Assembly (NCBI RefSeq): GCF_000425405.1
Contig: NZ_KE384364.1
Location: 110,345 to 174,344, forward strand
Reading direction: 5' to 3'
DNA from: Ferrimonas kyonanensis DSM 18153
Lineage (GTDB): Bacteria > Pseudomonadota > Gammaproteobacteria > Enterobacterales > Shewanellaceae
Length of the DNA stretch: 64,000 nucleotides
Shown here piece after piece: positions 27,866 through 37,858 of the stretch. The notes under the pieces were generated by a model. It saw only the letters and a list, made by a program, of their open reading frames with translations. It was not told the origin of the DNA and made no database searches. A program made the position numbers and the translations under genes. The first letter of the stretch is position 1, and each line of letters begins with the position of its first letter.

Positions 27866-30514
27866 TTACAGGGTGCGTTGCACTTCAACGACTTCGAAGA
27901 CTTCGATCTGATCGCCGACCTTCACGTCATTGTAGTTCTTCACACCGATACCACATTCCATGCCGTTACGAACTTCCTGTACGTCATCCTTGAAGCGACG
28001 CAGGGATTCCAGCTCGCCTTCGTAGATAACCACGTTGTCACGCAGTACACGGATAGGGGCGCTGCGCTTCACGATGCCTTCGGTCACCATACAACCGGCC
28101 ACGGAGCCAATCTTAGGCGACTTGAACACGTCACGCACTTCGGCCAGACCGATGATCTGCTGCTTGAATTCCGGAGCCAGCATGCCGCTCATGGCAGACT
28201 TCACTTCGTCAATCAGGTCATAGATCACGCTGTAGTAGCGCAGGTCCAGGTTCTCGGTATCCACAACCCGGCGGGCAACGGCATCGGCACGGACGTTAAA
28301 GCCGACCATGATGGCGTTGGACGCCGCCGCCAGAGAGGCGTCGGTTTCGGTCAAACCACCCACACCGCGACCAATGATGTTCACCTTCACCTCGTCGGTG
28401 GACAGCTTCATCAGAGAGTCGGCAATGGCTTCCAGGGAACCCTGTACGTCGGCCTTCAGGACCACGTTCAGCTCGGACACATCGCCTTCCTGCATGTTGG
28501 CGAACATGTTCTCCAGCTTGGCCTTCTGCTGGCGTGCCAGCTTCACTTCGCGGAACTTGCCCTGACGGTGCAGCGCCACTTCGCGGGCTTTCTTCTCGTC
28601 ACGAACCACGGTGGCTTCGTCACCGGCTGCCGGAACACCGGACAGACCCAGAATCTCAACCGGAATGGAAGGACCGGCAGTCTTGATCTCTTTTCCGTTC
28701 TCATCGCGCATGGCACGTACACGGCCATACTCCAGACCACACAGAACGATGTCGCCCTGGTTCAGAGTACCTTCCTGTACCAGTACCGAAGCGATTGGAC
28801 CACGGCCCTTATCCAGACGGGACTCGATCACCACGCCGCGGGCCATGCCCTCTTTGCGTGCGTTCAGTTCCAGAACTTCGGACTGCAGCAGGATGCCTTC
28901 CAGCAGTTCGTCAACGCCCATGCCGCTCTTAGCAGACACGTGAACGAACATGTGCTCACCGCCCCAATCTTCTGGAATCACTTCGTGCTGAGACAGCTCA
29001 GTCTTAACGCGATCCGGATCGGCACTCTCTTTGTCCATCTTGTTGACGGCAATCACCAGAGGCACACCGGCCGCTTTGGCGTGTTGAATCGCTTCAACCG
29101 TCTGAGGCATTACGCCGTCATCGGCCGCCACCACCAGAACAACCAGGTCAGTGGCTTGGGCACCACGGGCACGCATGGAGGTAAACGCCGCGTGTCCAGG
29201 AGTATCCAGGAAGGTGATCATGCCGTTACCGGTTTCTACGTGGTAGGCACCGATATGCTGGGTAATACCACCGGCTTCACCATCGGCCACTTTGGCACGA
29301 CGGATGTAATCCAGCAGGGAGGTCTTACCGTGGTCAACGTGACCCATGATGGTCACAACCGGCGCGCGAGGCTCGGTGGTGGCATCGGTGTCACGATCGG
29401 ACAGGATGGCATCTTCCAGCTCATTTTCGTTGCGCAGGATGATCTTGTGACCCATCTCTTCACACACCAGAGCGGCGGTTTCCTGATCGATCACCTGGTT
29501 GATGGTGGCCATGGCGCCCATCTTCATCATCACCTTGATGACTTCGGTGGCTTTAACCGCCATCTTGTTGGCCAGTTCGCCAACGGTCACGGTCTCGCCG
29601 ATCTCCACGTCGCGGGTCACTTTCTCGACCGGCTTCTGGAAGCCCTGCTGCATGGAAGACGGCGTCTTGCCACGACCACGGCCACGACCGCGTGGGCCAC
29701 GGGCGTTACGGTCCTGAGTATCGGCCGCTTTCTTCTTCTTACGACGACGACCGCGCTCGGCCTGAGCGTCAGACGCATCTTCGGCAGCACGGGCGGCAGT
29801 GGAGGTGGTGACATGGTAGTCAGCCTGCTCGCGGGCTTTACGCTCCGCTTCTTCAGTTTCCCAGCGTTTGGCGTTTTCTTCCGCCAGTCGCTTGGCCTCT
29901 TCCGCTTTCGCCTTGGCTTCCTCTTCCACCTTACGGGCGGCTTCGGCTTCCTGGGCGGCCTTCAGCTTGTCAGCTTCTTGGCGAGCGATGTCATCTTGGG
30001 CCTTCTCTTTCGTGGTCAACTTCTCTTGCTCCTCGCGTTGGGCTTTTTCTGCAGCCTGACGCTTTGCTTTTTCTTCGGCATCACGCTTGGCTTTCTCTTC
30101 CGCTTCACGCTTGGCTTGTTCTTTGGCTTCACGCTTAGCCCGTTCCTCTGCCTCAAGGCGTGCCGCTTCTTCTGCGGCCTGACGGGCTTCCTCTTCCTGG
30201 CGCTGCTGCTCATCAACGGCACTGCGTTTCACGTAGGTGCGCTTCTTGCGCACCTCAACTTGCACATCCTTGGACTTACCACCGCCGGCGTTAACGCTCA
30301 GAGTCGAACGTTTCTTACGCTGCAGGGTCATACGGGTCGGCTCGTTACTGCCGCCGTGTTGATCGGCCAGGTGGCTCAGCAGGGTCTGTTTCTCCTGCTC
30401 AGTCACGCTGTCATTGGCACTCTTTTTAATCCCGGCTTCGGCGAACTGGGCAACCAGACGATCAACCGGTTTTCCTACTTCACTGGCCAGTTTTTCAACA
30501 GTCAAATCTGCCAT
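27866..30514 (-). CDS. infB: Translation initiation factor IF-2
   Basis: An 882-aa IF-2, the GTPase that delivers initiator tRNA to the 30S subunit. The N-terminus is an IF2_N domain, followed by a long Ala/Glu/Lys/Arg-rich coiled region with near-repeats such as [18 protein letters not shown] (DNA about 30020-30190). The G domain carries [18 protein letters not shown] and NKMDKE, then domains II-IV follow. The length is similar to E. coli IF2-alpha (890 aa). It lies 26 nt after nusA. Confidence 0.98.
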   Translation of the reverse strand: MADLTVEKLASEVGKPVDRLVAQFAEAGIKKSANDSVTEQEKQTLLSHLADQHGGSNEPTRMTLQRKKRSTLSVNAGGGKSKDVQVEVRKKRTYVKRSAVDEQQRQEEEARQAAEEAARLEAEERAKREAKEQAKREAEEKAKRDAEEKAKRQAAEKAQREEQEKLTTKEKAQDDIARQEADKLKAAQEAEAARKVEEEAKAKAEEAKRLAEENAKRWETEEAERKAREQADYHVTTSTAARAAEDASDAQAERGRRRKKKKAADTQDRNARGPRGRGRGRGKTPSSMQQGFQKPVEKVTRDVEIGETVTVGELANKMAVKATEVIKVMMKMGAMATINQVIDQETAALVCEEMGHKIILRNENELEDAILSDRDTDATTEPRAPVVTIMGHVDHGKTSLLDYIRRAKVADGEAGGITQHIGAYHVETGNGMITFLDTPGHAAFTSMRARGAQATDLVVLVVAADDGVMPQTVEAIQHAKAAGVPLVIAVNKMDKESADPDRVKTELSQHEVIPEDWGGEHMFVHVSAKSGMGVDELLEGILLQSEVLELNARKEGMARGVVIESRLDKGRGPIASVLVQEGTLNQGDIVLCGLEYGRVRAMRDENGKEIKTAGPSIPVEILGLSGVPAAGDEATVVRDEKKAREVALHRQGKFREVKLARQQKAKLENMFANMQEGDVSELNVVLKADVQGSLEAIADSLMKLSTDEVKVNIIGRGVGGLTETDASLAAASNAIMVGFNVRADAVARRVVDTENLDLRYYSVIYDLIDEVKSAMSGMLAPEFKQQIIGLAEVRDVFKSPKIGSVAGCMVTEGIVKRSAPIRVLRDNVVIYEGELESLRRFKDDVQEVRNGMECGIGVKNYNDVKVGDQIEVFEVVEVQRTL

Positions 30515-30540
30515 ATTTTCTGAATCCTCCGTTGATCGGC

Positions 30541-32043
30541 TTACGCCTCGTCGCTGAACCAGCAGATGTTGCGGGCAGCCATGATCAGCTCGCCGGCCTG
30601 CTCTTCGCTCAGCTCTTCAATGTCGCTCAGGTCATCGATGCCCTGCTCTGCCAGATCTTCCAGGGTGATGACACCACGGGAAGCCAGAACAAAGGCCAGA
30701 TGGCGCTCCAGGCCTTCCAGGTTCAGAAGGTCTTGTGCCGGCTCGGCGCCGTCCAGGGCTTCCTCGTCGGCCAGCGCTTTGGTGGTCAGTGCCGCTTTGG
30801 CACGCTCACGCAACTCTTCAACCGCCTCTTCGTCCAGGCCGTCGATCTCCAACAGCTCCTGGATTGGCACGTAGGCGATCTCTTCCAGGCTGGTGAAGCC
30901 CTCTTCGGCCAGCACTTCGGCGAACTCGTCGTCGATGTCCAGGTTGTCCACGAACAGGGTGATCAGCCGGTCGGATTCTTCCTGATGCTTGGCCGCCATC
31001 TCATCGGTGGTCATCACATTCAGTTCCCACTCGGTCAGCTGCGACGCCAGGCGAACGTTCTGACCATTACGGCCAATGGCCTGGGCCAGGCTGTCCGGCT
31101 CAACGGCAACGTCCATGCTGTGGGCGTCTTCGTCAACCACGATGGAACCCACATCCGCAGGCGCCATGGCCTTGATCACGTACTGGGCCACGTTGTCGTC
31201 CCACAGTACGATGTCGATGCGCTCGCCACCCAGCTCACCGGATACCGCTTGAACACGGGCACCACGCATGCCGACACAGGCGCCGACCGGGTCGATGCGC
31301 TTGTCGTTGCTCTTAACGGCGATCTTGGCGCGAGAGCCTGGATCACGGGCGGCGCCCATAATCTCAATCATCTCTTCGCCGATTTCCGGCACCTCAATGC
31401 GGAACAGCTCGATCAGCATCTCTGGCTTGGTGCGGCTCAGGAACAGCTGAGCACCACGGGACTCAGGACGCACGGCGAACAGCAGCGCACGCACCCGGTC
31501 ACCGGGACGGAAGTTCTCCCGAGGCAGCATCTCTTCACGATACAGGATCGCGTCGGCGTTGCCGCCCAGATCCAGAATCACTGAGTCACGGTTGACCTTC
31601 TTGACCACACCGGTAACCAGCTGGCCTTCTTTGTCACGGAACTGCTCGATGATCAAACCGCGCTCGGCTTCCCGTACTTTCTGTACGATAACCTGCTTGG
31701 CAGTCTGGGTGGTGATGCGGTCAAACTTCACCGATTCGATCTGCTCTTCGACGTAATCGCCGGCGACAATGCTGTCGTCTTCGTACATGGCACGCGCCGC
31801 GGACAGAGACAACTCTCGGGTTGGCTCTTCCATCTCGGCATCGTCTTCCAGCACCAACCAACGACGGAAGGTATCGAACTCACCGGTCTTCTGATCGATC
31901 TCGACACGAACTTCGATCTCGATTTCATATTTTTTCTTAGTAGCGGTCGCCAAGGCCGTTTCCAGGGCCTCAAAAATCTTTTCACGCGGCAGTGCTTTTT
32001 CGTTAGATACCGCTTCGGCGACAAGTAAAATCTCTTTGCTCAT
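30541..32043 (-). CDS. nusA: Transcription termination/antitermination factor NusA
   Basis: A 500-aa NusA that binds RNA polymerase, modulating pausing, termination and antitermination. An N-terminal RNAP-binding domain ([20 protein letters not shown]), an S1 domain, two KH domains ([19 protein letters not shown]) and two C-terminal acidic repeats (from about residue 360) are present, as in E. coli. It lies between rimP and infB. NusA may control this operon through the two terminators upstream of rimP. Confidence 0.98.
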   Translation of the reverse strand: MSKEILLVAEAVSNEKALPREKIFEALETALATATKKKYEIEIEVRVEIDQKTGEFDTFRRWLVLEDDAEMEEPTRELSLSAARAMYEDDSIVAGDYVEEQIESVKFDRITTQTAKQVIVQKVREAERGLIIEQFRDKEGQLVTGVVKKVNRDSVILDLGGNADAILYREEMLPRENFRPGDRVRALLFAVRPESRGAQLFLSRTKPEMLIELFRIEVPEIGEEMIEIMGAARDPGSRAKIAVKSNDKRIDPVGACVGMRGARVQAVSGELGGERIDIVLWDDNVAQYVIKAMAPADVGSIVVDEDAHSMDVAVEPDSLAQAIGRNGQNVRLASQLTEWELNVMTTDEMAAKHQEESDRLITLFVDNLDIDDEFAEVLAEEGFTSLEEIAYVPIQELLEIDGLDEEAVEELRERAKAALTTKALADEEALDGAEPAQDLLNLEGLERHLAFVLASRGVITLEDLAEQGIDDLSDIEELSEEQAGELIMAARNICWFSDEA

Positions 32044-32071
32044 GGGTCAGCCTCGTTTCACCCTGAAACTA

Positions 32072-32527
32072 TCAGAACTTAGCTACCAGGTGGGCTTGGC
32101 GCACGTTTGCTAAAGCCACTTCCTGATCCGTACCTTTCACTGACAAGGTGATCATCTCGCCCTCAACGGCGGTGATCAGTCCCTGCAGCTTGCGTTTTCC
32201 TTCAACCGGCATATTCAGAAGCACGAAGGCCTCCTCACCGATGAATTTTTCATAATGTGCCGGCGTAAACAGCGGCCGTTCGATCCCAGGAGAAGACACC
32301 TCGAGGTTGTATTCGGTGCTGATGGGATCTTCCACATCCAGCACCGCTCCGATCTGGCGGCTGACTTCGGCACAGTTGTCCACTGTGATGCCATTTTCGT
32401 GGTCGATAAACACTCGCAATGTGGAGTGCGAACCGGCACGAACGTATTGAATCCCTACCAACTCAAAACCCAGGGCTTGAACCGGTTCTTGCAACATCTC
32501 GGTTAAGCGTTGCTCTAGCGTAGCCAT
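32072..32527 (-). CDS. rimP: Ribosome maturation factor RimP
   Basis: A 151-aa RimP, which acts in early 30S assembly. The order [14 protein letters not shown], then a C-terminal SH3-like domain ([18 protein letters not shown]), is typical. A very strong GGGGGAGG lies about 4 nt before the ATG. It is the first gene of the rimP-nusA-infB-rbfA-truB-rpsO-pnp set. Two terminators and a structured RNA lie between it and the nearest good promoter. Confidence 0.96.
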   Translation of the reverse strand: MATLEQRLTEMLQEPVQALGFELVGIQYVRAGSHSTLRVFIDHENGITVDNCAEVSRQIGAVLDVEDPISTEYNLEVSSPGIERPLFTPAHYEKFIGEEAFVLLNMPVEGKRKLQGLITAVEGEMITLSVKGTDQEVALANVRQAHLVAKF

Positions 32528-32546
32528 CGCGCCTCCCCCTACAAAC

Positions 32547-32567
32547 GAAAAAAGGGCATAAAGCCCT
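32547..32567 (-). terminator. rimP: Second terminator (attenuator) just before rimP
   Basis: Minus-strand AGGGC-N5-GCCCT followed by six T residues, ending about 10 nt before the rimP ribosome-binding site. It terminates transcripts entering from the upstream leader, so it can only act as an attenuator of the rimP operon. Confidence 0.8.
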
Positions 32568-32675
32568 GTTATCTAAATAGCCATACCAATAGAGGTAATT
32601 AGATGGTTTATCCAGGATACCACCATGTAATTGCCCCATCGGTGTGCTCTTAGCCAATCCCAGAGGACAGATAAC

Positions 32676-32700
32676 AAAAAGCCCCGAGCTCAAACGGGGC
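32676..32700 (-). terminator. First terminator, end of the structured RNA
   Basis: Minus-strand GCCCCG / CGGGGC stem with an 8-nt loop followed by five T residues. No coding gene lies upstream of it before the tRNA-Leu terminator, so it ends a non-coding transcript starting near 32919. Confidence 0.88.
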
Positions 32701-32919
32701 TAAAGTGCGCTGTACCCTGTTTAGGATGACTGATGTCATCGAACTGCCCACAGGGGAACAATCCACCGCCTCCGTCGCGGCCTTCTCGGTATCAATACCC
32801 ATCAAGAAACTTGATCACGGAGAGAGCTGTTGTGCGTTTCCGCACTGGCCAAAACAGGAGTGAAACCTCAACCATTTTAGCCCATGAACACCAAACGCGT
32901 CGGTCCCCATGAATCAGCG
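32676..32919 (-). ncRNA. Structured non-coding RNA or leader upstream of rimP, about 240 nt
   Basis: A strong promoter upstream and a terminator at the end bound a non-coding transcript. Perfect or near-perfect helices read directly from the sequence are: closing CGCUG (32915-32919) with CAGCG (32708-32712); GGCUAAAA (32875-32882) with UUUUGGCC (32847-32854); a GUGCG-GAAA-CGCAC hairpin (32832-32845); CUCCGU (32817-32822) with ACGGAG (32770-32775), enclosing AUCAAG-UUU-CUUGAU (32801-32815) and a GGUA-UUGA-UACC hairpin (32788-32799); and CCCUGU (32750-32755) with ACAGGG (32715-32720), enclosing GAUGAC-AUCA-GUCAUC (32725-32740). I do not recognise a known class. The site is where E. coli has metY, and a rimP leader RNA class is known elsewhere. 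No credible peptide is encoded. Confidence 0.7.
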
Positions 32920-32925
32920 GCACTT

Positions 32926-32954
32926 ATTATACTGTTGCGCCTTTATACACGCAA
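32926..32954 (-). promoter_or_regulatory. Strong sigma-70 promoter of the structured RNA / rimP operon
   Basis: Minus strand: -35 TTGCGT (32949-32954), a 17-nt spacer, consensus -10 TATAAT (32926-32931). The predicted start near 32919 coincides with the 5' arm of the RNA's closing helix. Confidence 0.75.
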
Positions 32955-32978
32955 CCCAAATGCCGGGCTGTAAACGTG

Positions 32979-33003
32979 AAAAAGGCCGATTTAATAATCG
33001 ACC
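32979..33003 (-). terminator. Intrinsic terminator of tRNA-Leu / secG transcript
   Basis: Minus-strand GGTCGATT / AATCGGCC stem with a 4-nt loop followed by five T residues, 9 nt after the tRNA CCA end. Confidence 0.9.
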
Positions 33004-33011
33004 TTTTTAAT

Positions 33012-33097
33012 TGGTGCCGAGAGCGGGACTTGAACCCGCACGTCCATAGGACACTACCCCCTCAAGATAGCGTGTCTACCAATTCCACCACCTCGGC
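33012..33097 (-). tRNA. leuU: tRNA-Leu (anticodon GAG)
   Basis: An 86-nt tRNA with encoded CCA. The acceptor pairs GCCGAGG with the 3' CTCGGC region, the D-loop GGTGGAATTGGTAGACACG and T-loop GGTTCAAGTCC are class II leucine-type, and the anticodon loop TTGAGGG gives GAG, reading CUC/CUU codons. The long variable arm is present. It lies between secG and rimP, the location of leuU in E. coli. The initiator tRNA metY that follows leuU there is absent here. Confidence 0.97.
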
Positions 33098-33105
33098 TAA
33101 ATCTG

Positions 33106-33408
33106 TTACTGCGGCAGGTTGTCCTGCACTGGCTGCTCCACTTCGATGGTTTCGAAGTCGCTGGTCACCTTGCCTTTATGGGAAGACATGTTACCGATAG
33201 TCAGACTCAGTACAAAGAACAACACGGCACAGACTGAGGTTGCGCGGGTCAGGAAATTGCCTGAACCGGTAGAACCAAACAGGGTTCCACTCGCGCCGGC
33301 ACCAAAAGAGGCACCCATGTCCGCACCTTTACCCTGTTGAATCAGCACCAGGCCGATAATTGCTGCTGCAACCAACAGGTAAGCTACCATCAAAACCGTA
33401 TAAAGCAT
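33106..33408 (-). CDS. secG: Protein translocase subunit SecG
   Basis: A 100-aa SecG, the accessory subunit of SecYEG in the inner membrane. Two transmembrane segments (YTVLMVAYLLVAAAIIGLVL and the segment around SVCAVLFFVLSLTIG) flank the conserved GKGADMGASFGAGASGTLFG loop. It follows tpiA by 6 nt and precedes tRNA-Leu by 8 nt, so all three probably share one transcript that is processed to release the tRNA. Confidence 0.96.
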   Translation of the reverse strand: MLYTVLMVAYLLVAAAIIGLVLIQQGKGADMGASFGAGASGTLFGSTGSGNFLTRATSVCAVLFFVLSLTIGNMSSHKGKVTSDFETIEVEQPVQDNLPQ

Positions 33409-33414
33409 CGTCGC

Positions 33415-34197
33415 TTATTCCGCATTCATTGCAATGCTGCACAGTGCCAGAAACTCGCTGGCATTGAGGCTCACACCGCCAATCAAACCACCGTCCACAT
33501 CAGGCTGAGAGAACAGATCCGCCGCGTTACTGGGTTTCACGCTGCCTCCGTAGAGGATTCGAATCTTCTCGCCGATGAAGGGCGACACTTCAGATAATCT
33601 CTGTCGAATGAAAGCATGCACTTCTTGTGCTTGCTCGGGAGTGGCACTCTTGCCGGTTCCCACCGCCCAAAGCGGCTCGTAGGCGATAATGGCATTATCA
33701 AAGGCCATTGTCCCGACTTTTTCGATGACCGCGTCCAATTCGCCGGCAATCACTTCAAAAGTTCGGCGGGCTTCGCGGGCCGCCAGGGATTCACCCACAC
33801 ACAAAATCGGCGTCAAACCCATTTTCTGTGCCGTGGCAAACTTATTTGCCACAATATCGCTGGTCTCACCGTACATACGACGTCGTTCGGAGTGACCAAC
33901 AATAACGTAATTACAACCGAATTCCCGCAGCATAGAGGCCGACACTTCGCCGGTGTATGCGCCGAATTCATGATGGCTGACGTTCTGAGCGCCCAAGCGC
34001 ACCAGACGGCCATCCAAGCTTTGCTTACTCTGTTCGAGCAGCTTGCTTGCGCTTTCCAGGTACACTGTCGGAGGGCATATCACCACTTCAGCAGAGTCGT
34101 CTTTTAAGCGGCCAAATTTTTTAACCAGCTCTTCAGCCAACTGACGAGAACCATTCATCTTCCAGTTGCCTGCGACCATAGGGCGTCGTAGTGCCAT
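33415..34197 (-). CDS. tpiA: Triosephosphate isomerase
   Basis: A 260-aa TIM-barrel enzyme interconverting dihydroxyacetone phosphate and glyceraldehyde-3-phosphate. Active-site residues are present: Lys in the NWKMNGS motif, His in VGHSERR, and Glu in YEPLWAVGTG, plus the phosphate-binding YGGSVKPSN. The start at MALRRPMVAGNWK has AGGAGA 6 nt upstream. It lies directly downstream of folP, where glmM would be expected. Confidence 0.97.
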   Translation of the reverse strand: MALRRPMVAGNWKMNGSRQLAEELVKKFGRLKDDSAEVVICPPTVYLESASKLLEQSKQSLDGRLVRLGAQNVSHHEFGAYTGEVSASMLREFGCNYVIVGHSERRRMYGETSDIVANKFATAQKMGLTPILCVGESLAAREARRTFEVIAGELDAVIEKVGTMAFDNAIIAYEPLWAVGTGKSATPEQAQEVHAFIRQRLSEVSPFIGEKIRILYGGSVKPSNAADLFSQPDVDGGLIGGVSLNASEFLALCSIAMNAE

Positions 34198-34294
34198 ACT
34201 TCTCTCCTGTGAAAGCGGGCGAGATAATAACGAACCCATATTTAAGTTACAAGTCCTCGCCCGGCAAAATCTGGCTTAAGCCGTTTAACTGCTT

Positions 34295-35125
34295 TTATTT
34301 TATTCGTTGAGTCGCTGCCAAGACCTGCAGCACGTCCCAGGTTTCCCGTACGTCATGAACCCGTACGATGCTGGCGCCGCCCTGGGCACAGAGCATGGCC
34401 CCGGCCAAACTGGCGGCCAGACGCTCATTGACGTTGCGATCCAGCAGGCCACCGAACATCGACTTGCGGCTGAGGCCGGTCAGCAGCGGCAACCCCAGAG
34501 ACTGGAACTGTGCCAGTTGCGCCAGCAACTGAAAGTTGTGCTCCTGAGTCTTGCCGAAACCAAATCCGGGATCAAGCAGCAACCGCTCCTTGGCCAGACC
34601 GGCTTGCTCACAGGCCCGAATACGCTGGGCGAAAAACGCCATGATATCAGCAACCAAATCCTGATAGCTAGGCGCACTCTGCATTGTTCTCGGTTGCCCC
34701 TGCATGTGCATCAGGCACACCGGCACCTGCAGATCCGCCGCGGCGGCCAGGGCGCCCGGCTCCTGCAGCGCGCGCACGTCATTGATGAGACCGGCACCGG
34801 AAGCCACCGCCTCCCGCATCACCTGCGGCTTGCTGGTGTCGATGGAGATCACCACATCCAACTCGGAGCCGATGGCTTCGATGGCGGGAATCACCCGGTT
34901 CAGCTCCTCTTCGACGCTCACGTCCGGTGCGCCGGGGCGGGTGGACTCACCGCCGATGTCGAGAATGCTGGCGCCGTCATTGACCATCTTGCGGGCCTGC
35001 GCCAAAGCGGCGTCTACGCCATGAAAGCGGCCGCCATCGGAAAATGAGTCCGGGGTGACGTTGATGATCCCCATCACCTGCACCTGGCTCAGATCCAGTG
35101 TGCGACCGGCACAATCGAGTGTCAT
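34295..35125 (-). CDS. folP: Dihydropteroate synthase
   Basis: A 276-aa TIM-barrel enzyme that joins p-aminobenzoate to dihydropterin pyrophosphate in folate synthesis and is the sulfonamide target. The signatures MGIINVTPDSFSDGG and DIGGESTRPGA are intact. It follows ftsH after 61 nt that include a terminator. The usual downstream partner glmM is missing; tpiA follows instead after 97 nt. Confidence 0.97.
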   Translation of the reverse strand: MTLDCAGRTLDLSQVQVMGIINVTPDSFSDGGRFHGVDAALAQARKMVNDGASILDIGGESTRPGAPDVSVEEELNRVIPAIEAIGSELDVVISIDTSKPQVMREAVASGAGLINDVRALQEPGALAAAADLQVPVCLMHMQGQPRTMQSAPSYQDLVADIMAFFAQRIRACEQAGLAKERLLLDPGFGFGKTQEHNFQLLAQLAQFQSLGLPLLTGLSRKSMFGGLLDRNVNERLAASLAGAMLCAQGGASIVRVHDVRETWDVLQVLAATQRIK

Positions 35126-35138
35126 TATCGCTCTCCAT

Positions 35139-35165
35139 AAAAAAGTCCCGCCAGAGGCGGGACTT
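35139..35165 (-). terminator. ftsH: Intrinsic terminator between ftsH and folP
   Basis: Minus-strand 10-bp stem AAGTCCCGCC / GGCGGGACTT with a 3-nt loop, followed by a T-run, 22 nt after the ftsH stop and only 14 nt before the folP start. FolP therefore depends on readthrough or an overlapping promoter. Confidence 0.9.
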
Positions 35166-35186
35166 GATTGTAACCTAAAAGACGAA

Positions 35187-37124
35187 CTATTTCGCCGGTG
35201 CTTCGGTGCCGTCGATGTCGGTGGCCGGCTTGTCGTCGGCAGCGCTGTCGTTGGCTTCCACCTTGGAACCTCCAGACGGGGTATCGTCAGAGCTGTCGCC
35301 CTTGCCCCACTCCGCCGGCTCGCGCACTTCCCGTCGGGCCATCAAGTCGTCAATCTGACGGGCATCAATGGTCTCGTACTTCATCAAGGCGTCGGTCATG
35401 GCGTGCAGAATGTCCATGTTGTCTTCCAGGATGCTCAGGGAGCGCTGGTAGTTACGGTCGATGATGTCCTTGATCTCCTGATCGATCATCATCGCCGTTT
35501 CATCGGACATGTGGCTGGCCTTGGCCATAGAGCGACCCAGGAATACCTCACCATCTTCTTCGGCGTAGTTCATCGGCCCCATGCGAGTCGACAGGCCCCA
35601 CTGGGTCACCATCTTACGGGCAATGTCGGTGGCCCGCTCGATGTCATTACTGGCCCCGGTGGTCACCTTATCGGCGCCGTAGATGATCTCCTCGGCGATA
35701 CGGCCACCGTAGAGGCTGGACACCATGGACTCCAGGTGCTGCTTGGAGTGACTCCAGCGATCCTGCTCTGGCAGGTACATGGTCACACCCAAGGCTCGAC
35801 CACGGGGAATGATGGACACCTTATAGACCGGATCGTGCTCAGGCACCATGCGGCCGACGATGGCATGACCGGCTTCGTGGTAGGCGGTCATCTTCTTCTC
35901 GTCCTCGGTCATCACCATGGAACGGCGCTCGGCCCCCATCATGATCTTGTCCTTGGCCTTCTCAAACTCCTCCATGGACACCAGACGGCGATCGCCACGG
36001 GCAGCAAACAGCGCCGCTTCGTTCACCAGGTTGGCCAGGTCGGCACCGGAGAAGCCAGGGGTACCACGGGCAATCAGGTCAGCTTTGACGTCTTCCGCCA
36101 GCGGTACCTTGCGCATGTGCACCTTGAGGATCTGCTCACGACCACGGACGTCCGGCAAACCAACGGTAACCTGACGGTCGAATCGACCGGGACGCAGCAA
36201 GGCCGGATCCAGTACGTCTGGACGGTTGGTGGCGGCGATGACGATGATGCCCTCGTTGCCCTCAAAGCCATCCATCTCTACCAGCATCTGGTTCAAGGTC
36301 TGTTCACGTTCATCGTGACCACCACCCAGGCCGGCGCCACGCTGACGACCGACGGCGTCGATCTCATCGATGAAGATGATGCATGGCGCGGATTTCTTAG
36401 CCTGATCGAACATGTCACGGACACGGGACGCACCCACACCCACAAACATCTCAACAAAGTCAGAACCGGAGATGGTAAAGAACGGCACCTTGGCTTCACC
36501 GGCGATCGCTTTCGCCAGCAAAGTCTTACCGGTACCCGGAGGTCCCACCATCAGCACACCGGTAGGAATCTTACCGCCCAGTTTCTGGAACTTGGTGGGA
36601 TCACGCAGGTAATCCACCAGTTCGCCCACCTCTTCTTTGGCCTCGTCGCAACCGGCCACGTCGACGAAGGTGGTTTTAATCTGGTCTTCGCCCATCAGGC
36701 GGGCCTTGCTCTTACCAAACGACATGGCGCCTTTGCCACCGCCGCCCTGCATCTGACGCATGAAGAAGATCCATACCCCCACCAGCAACAGCATCGGGAA
36801 CCAGGAGATGAAGATCTGCGCCAACACGCTGGGTTGCTCCGGTGGCAAGCGGGTGATGTCGACCTTGTGCTTGATCAGGTCGTCGATCAACTTGTCATCG
36901 TAAGCCGGCATGTAGGTGACAAACTGCTCACCATTGCGAGTCTTACCAGTGATGGTGATGCCATCTTCCTGGAACTCCACCGCGGGTACCTGGCTATTGC
37001 TGTACGCTTCAACGAAATCGGTATAGCTCAAAGCGTTCCCAGCCCCATTAGTGGGGTTGTAACCCTTAAATACCGACATCAATACGACAGCGATAACCAG
37101 CCATAAAATCAGATTTTTCGCCAT
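35187..37124 (-). CDS. ftsH: ATP-dependent zinc metalloprotease FtsH
   Basis: A 645-aa membrane-anchored AAA+ protease that degrades unassembled membrane proteins and regulators such as sigma-32 and LpxC in E. coli. Two N-terminal transmembrane segments, Walker A GPPGTGKT, the SRH region and the zinc motif HEAGH (near residue 415) are present, with an acidic Ser/Asp-rich tail. ATG 37124 is chosen over a TTG three codons upstream. It follows rlmE by 50 nt and shares its sigma-32 promoter. Confidence 0.97.
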   Translation of the reverse strand: MAKNLILWLVIAVVLMSVFKGYNPTNGAGNALSYTDFVEAYSNSQVPAVEFQEDGITITGKTRNGEQFVTYMPAYDDKLIDDLIKHKVDITRLPPEQPSVLAQIFISWFPMLLLVGVWIFFMRQMQGGGGKGAMSFGKSKARLMGEDQIKTTFVDVAGCDEAKEEVGELVDYLRDPTKFQKLGGKIPTGVLMVGPPGTGKTLLAKAIAGEAKVPFFTISGSDFVEMFVGVGASRVRDMFDQAKKSAPCIIFIDEIDAVGRQRGAGLGGGHDEREQTLNQMLVEMDGFEGNEGIIVIAATNRPDVLDPALLRPGRFDRQVTVGLPDVRGREQILKVHMRKVPLAEDVKADLIARGTPGFSGADLANLVNEAALFAARGDRRLVSMEEFEKAKDKIMMGAERRSMVMTEDEKKMTAYHEAGHAIVGRMVPEHDPVYKVSIIPRGRALGVTMYLPEQDRWSHSKQHLESMVSSLYGGRIAEEIIYGADKVTTGASNDIERATDIARKMVTQWGLSTRMGPMNYAEEDGEVFLGRSMAKASHMSDETAMMIDQEIKDIIDRNYQRSLSILEDNMDILHAMTDALMKYETIDARQIDDLMARREVREPAEWGKGDSSDDTPSGGSKVEANDSAADDKPATDIDGTEAPAK

Positions 37125-37174
37125 ATCACTCAAGGTAGGGAACCTCGCAAATTCCTTTGATTATCTTAGCAAGC

Positions 37175-37807
37175 TTACAACTTGTAGCCGCTTGCCACAA
37201 TGTAGACCTCGCGGGAGCGCGCCCGGGAGGAGTCTGGTTTACGAATTTTTACAACTTTAAAGGCTTTACGTACTTCAGCCAGGTATTGATCAAAGCCTTC
37301 GCCCTGGAACACCTTAACGATGAAACTGCCGTTGGCCGCCAGCACCTGATGGCACATGTCGAAAGCCAGCTCTACCAGGTACATGGCGCTGGGTTGGTCT
37401 ACCGACTGGGCTCCGGAGAAGTTGGGCGCCATATCCGACATCACCACATCCACCTTGCCATCACCGACCCGTTTCAACAACGCATTGAGCACCGCTTCCT
37501 CGCGGAAATCCCCCTGCAGGAAATCGACTCCGGCGATTGGGTCCATCGATAAAATGTCACAGGCAATGACCTGTCCTTCGCTGCCAATCTCCTTTACGGC
37601 GTACTGAGACCAACCGCCGGGAGCCGCACCGAGATCCACCACGGACATGCCGGGTTTCAACAACTTATCTTTACCCTGAATCTCTTCAAGTTTAAACACA
37701 GCTCGGGAACGAAGGCCTTTTTTTTGCGCCTCTTTCACGTACTGGTCATCAAAATGCTCTTTCATCCAGCGCGTCGAGCTGGCACTGCGCTTCTTTTTAC
37801 CGGCCAT
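37175..37807 (-). CDS. rlmE: 23S rRNA 2'-O-methyltransferase RlmE (RrmJ/FtsJ)
   Basis: A 210-aa heat-shock methyltransferase that modifies U2552 in the A-loop of 23S rRNA. The basic N-terminus ([19 protein letters not shown]) and SAM-binding [15 protein letters not shown] are diagnostic, with catalytic Lys/Asp positions in [12 protein letters not shown] and [12 protein letters not shown]. It heads the rlmE-ftsH pair, as in E. coli, and is divergent from yhbY. Confidence 0.97.
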   Translation of the reverse strand: MAGKKKRSASSTRWMKEHFDDQYVKEAQKKGLRSRAVFKLEEIQGKDKLLKPGMSVVDLGAAPGGWSQYAVKEIGSEGQVIACDILSMDPIAGVDFLQGDFREEAVLNALLKRVGDGKVDVVMSDMAPNFSGAQSVDQPSAMYLVELAFDMCHQVLAANGSFIVKVFQGEGFDQYLAEVRKAFKVVKIRKPDSSRARSREVYIVASGYKL

Positions 37808-37858
37808 AATTCTCCAGACCGTAGTAGTGAGGATTTAATTACCAGGAAGTTTATCATC

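Noticed and set aside
27446-30523. 1025-codon open frame on the plus strand
   Set aside because: Lies wholly antisense to infB and rbfA, with His/Gly/Leu-rich composition typical of a shadow frame of a GC-rich gene; no domain or ribosome-binding site.
32820-32912. 31-codon peptide frame within the structured RNA
   Set aside because: No Shine-Dalgarno, and it runs through several predicted helices; non-coding interpretation preferred.
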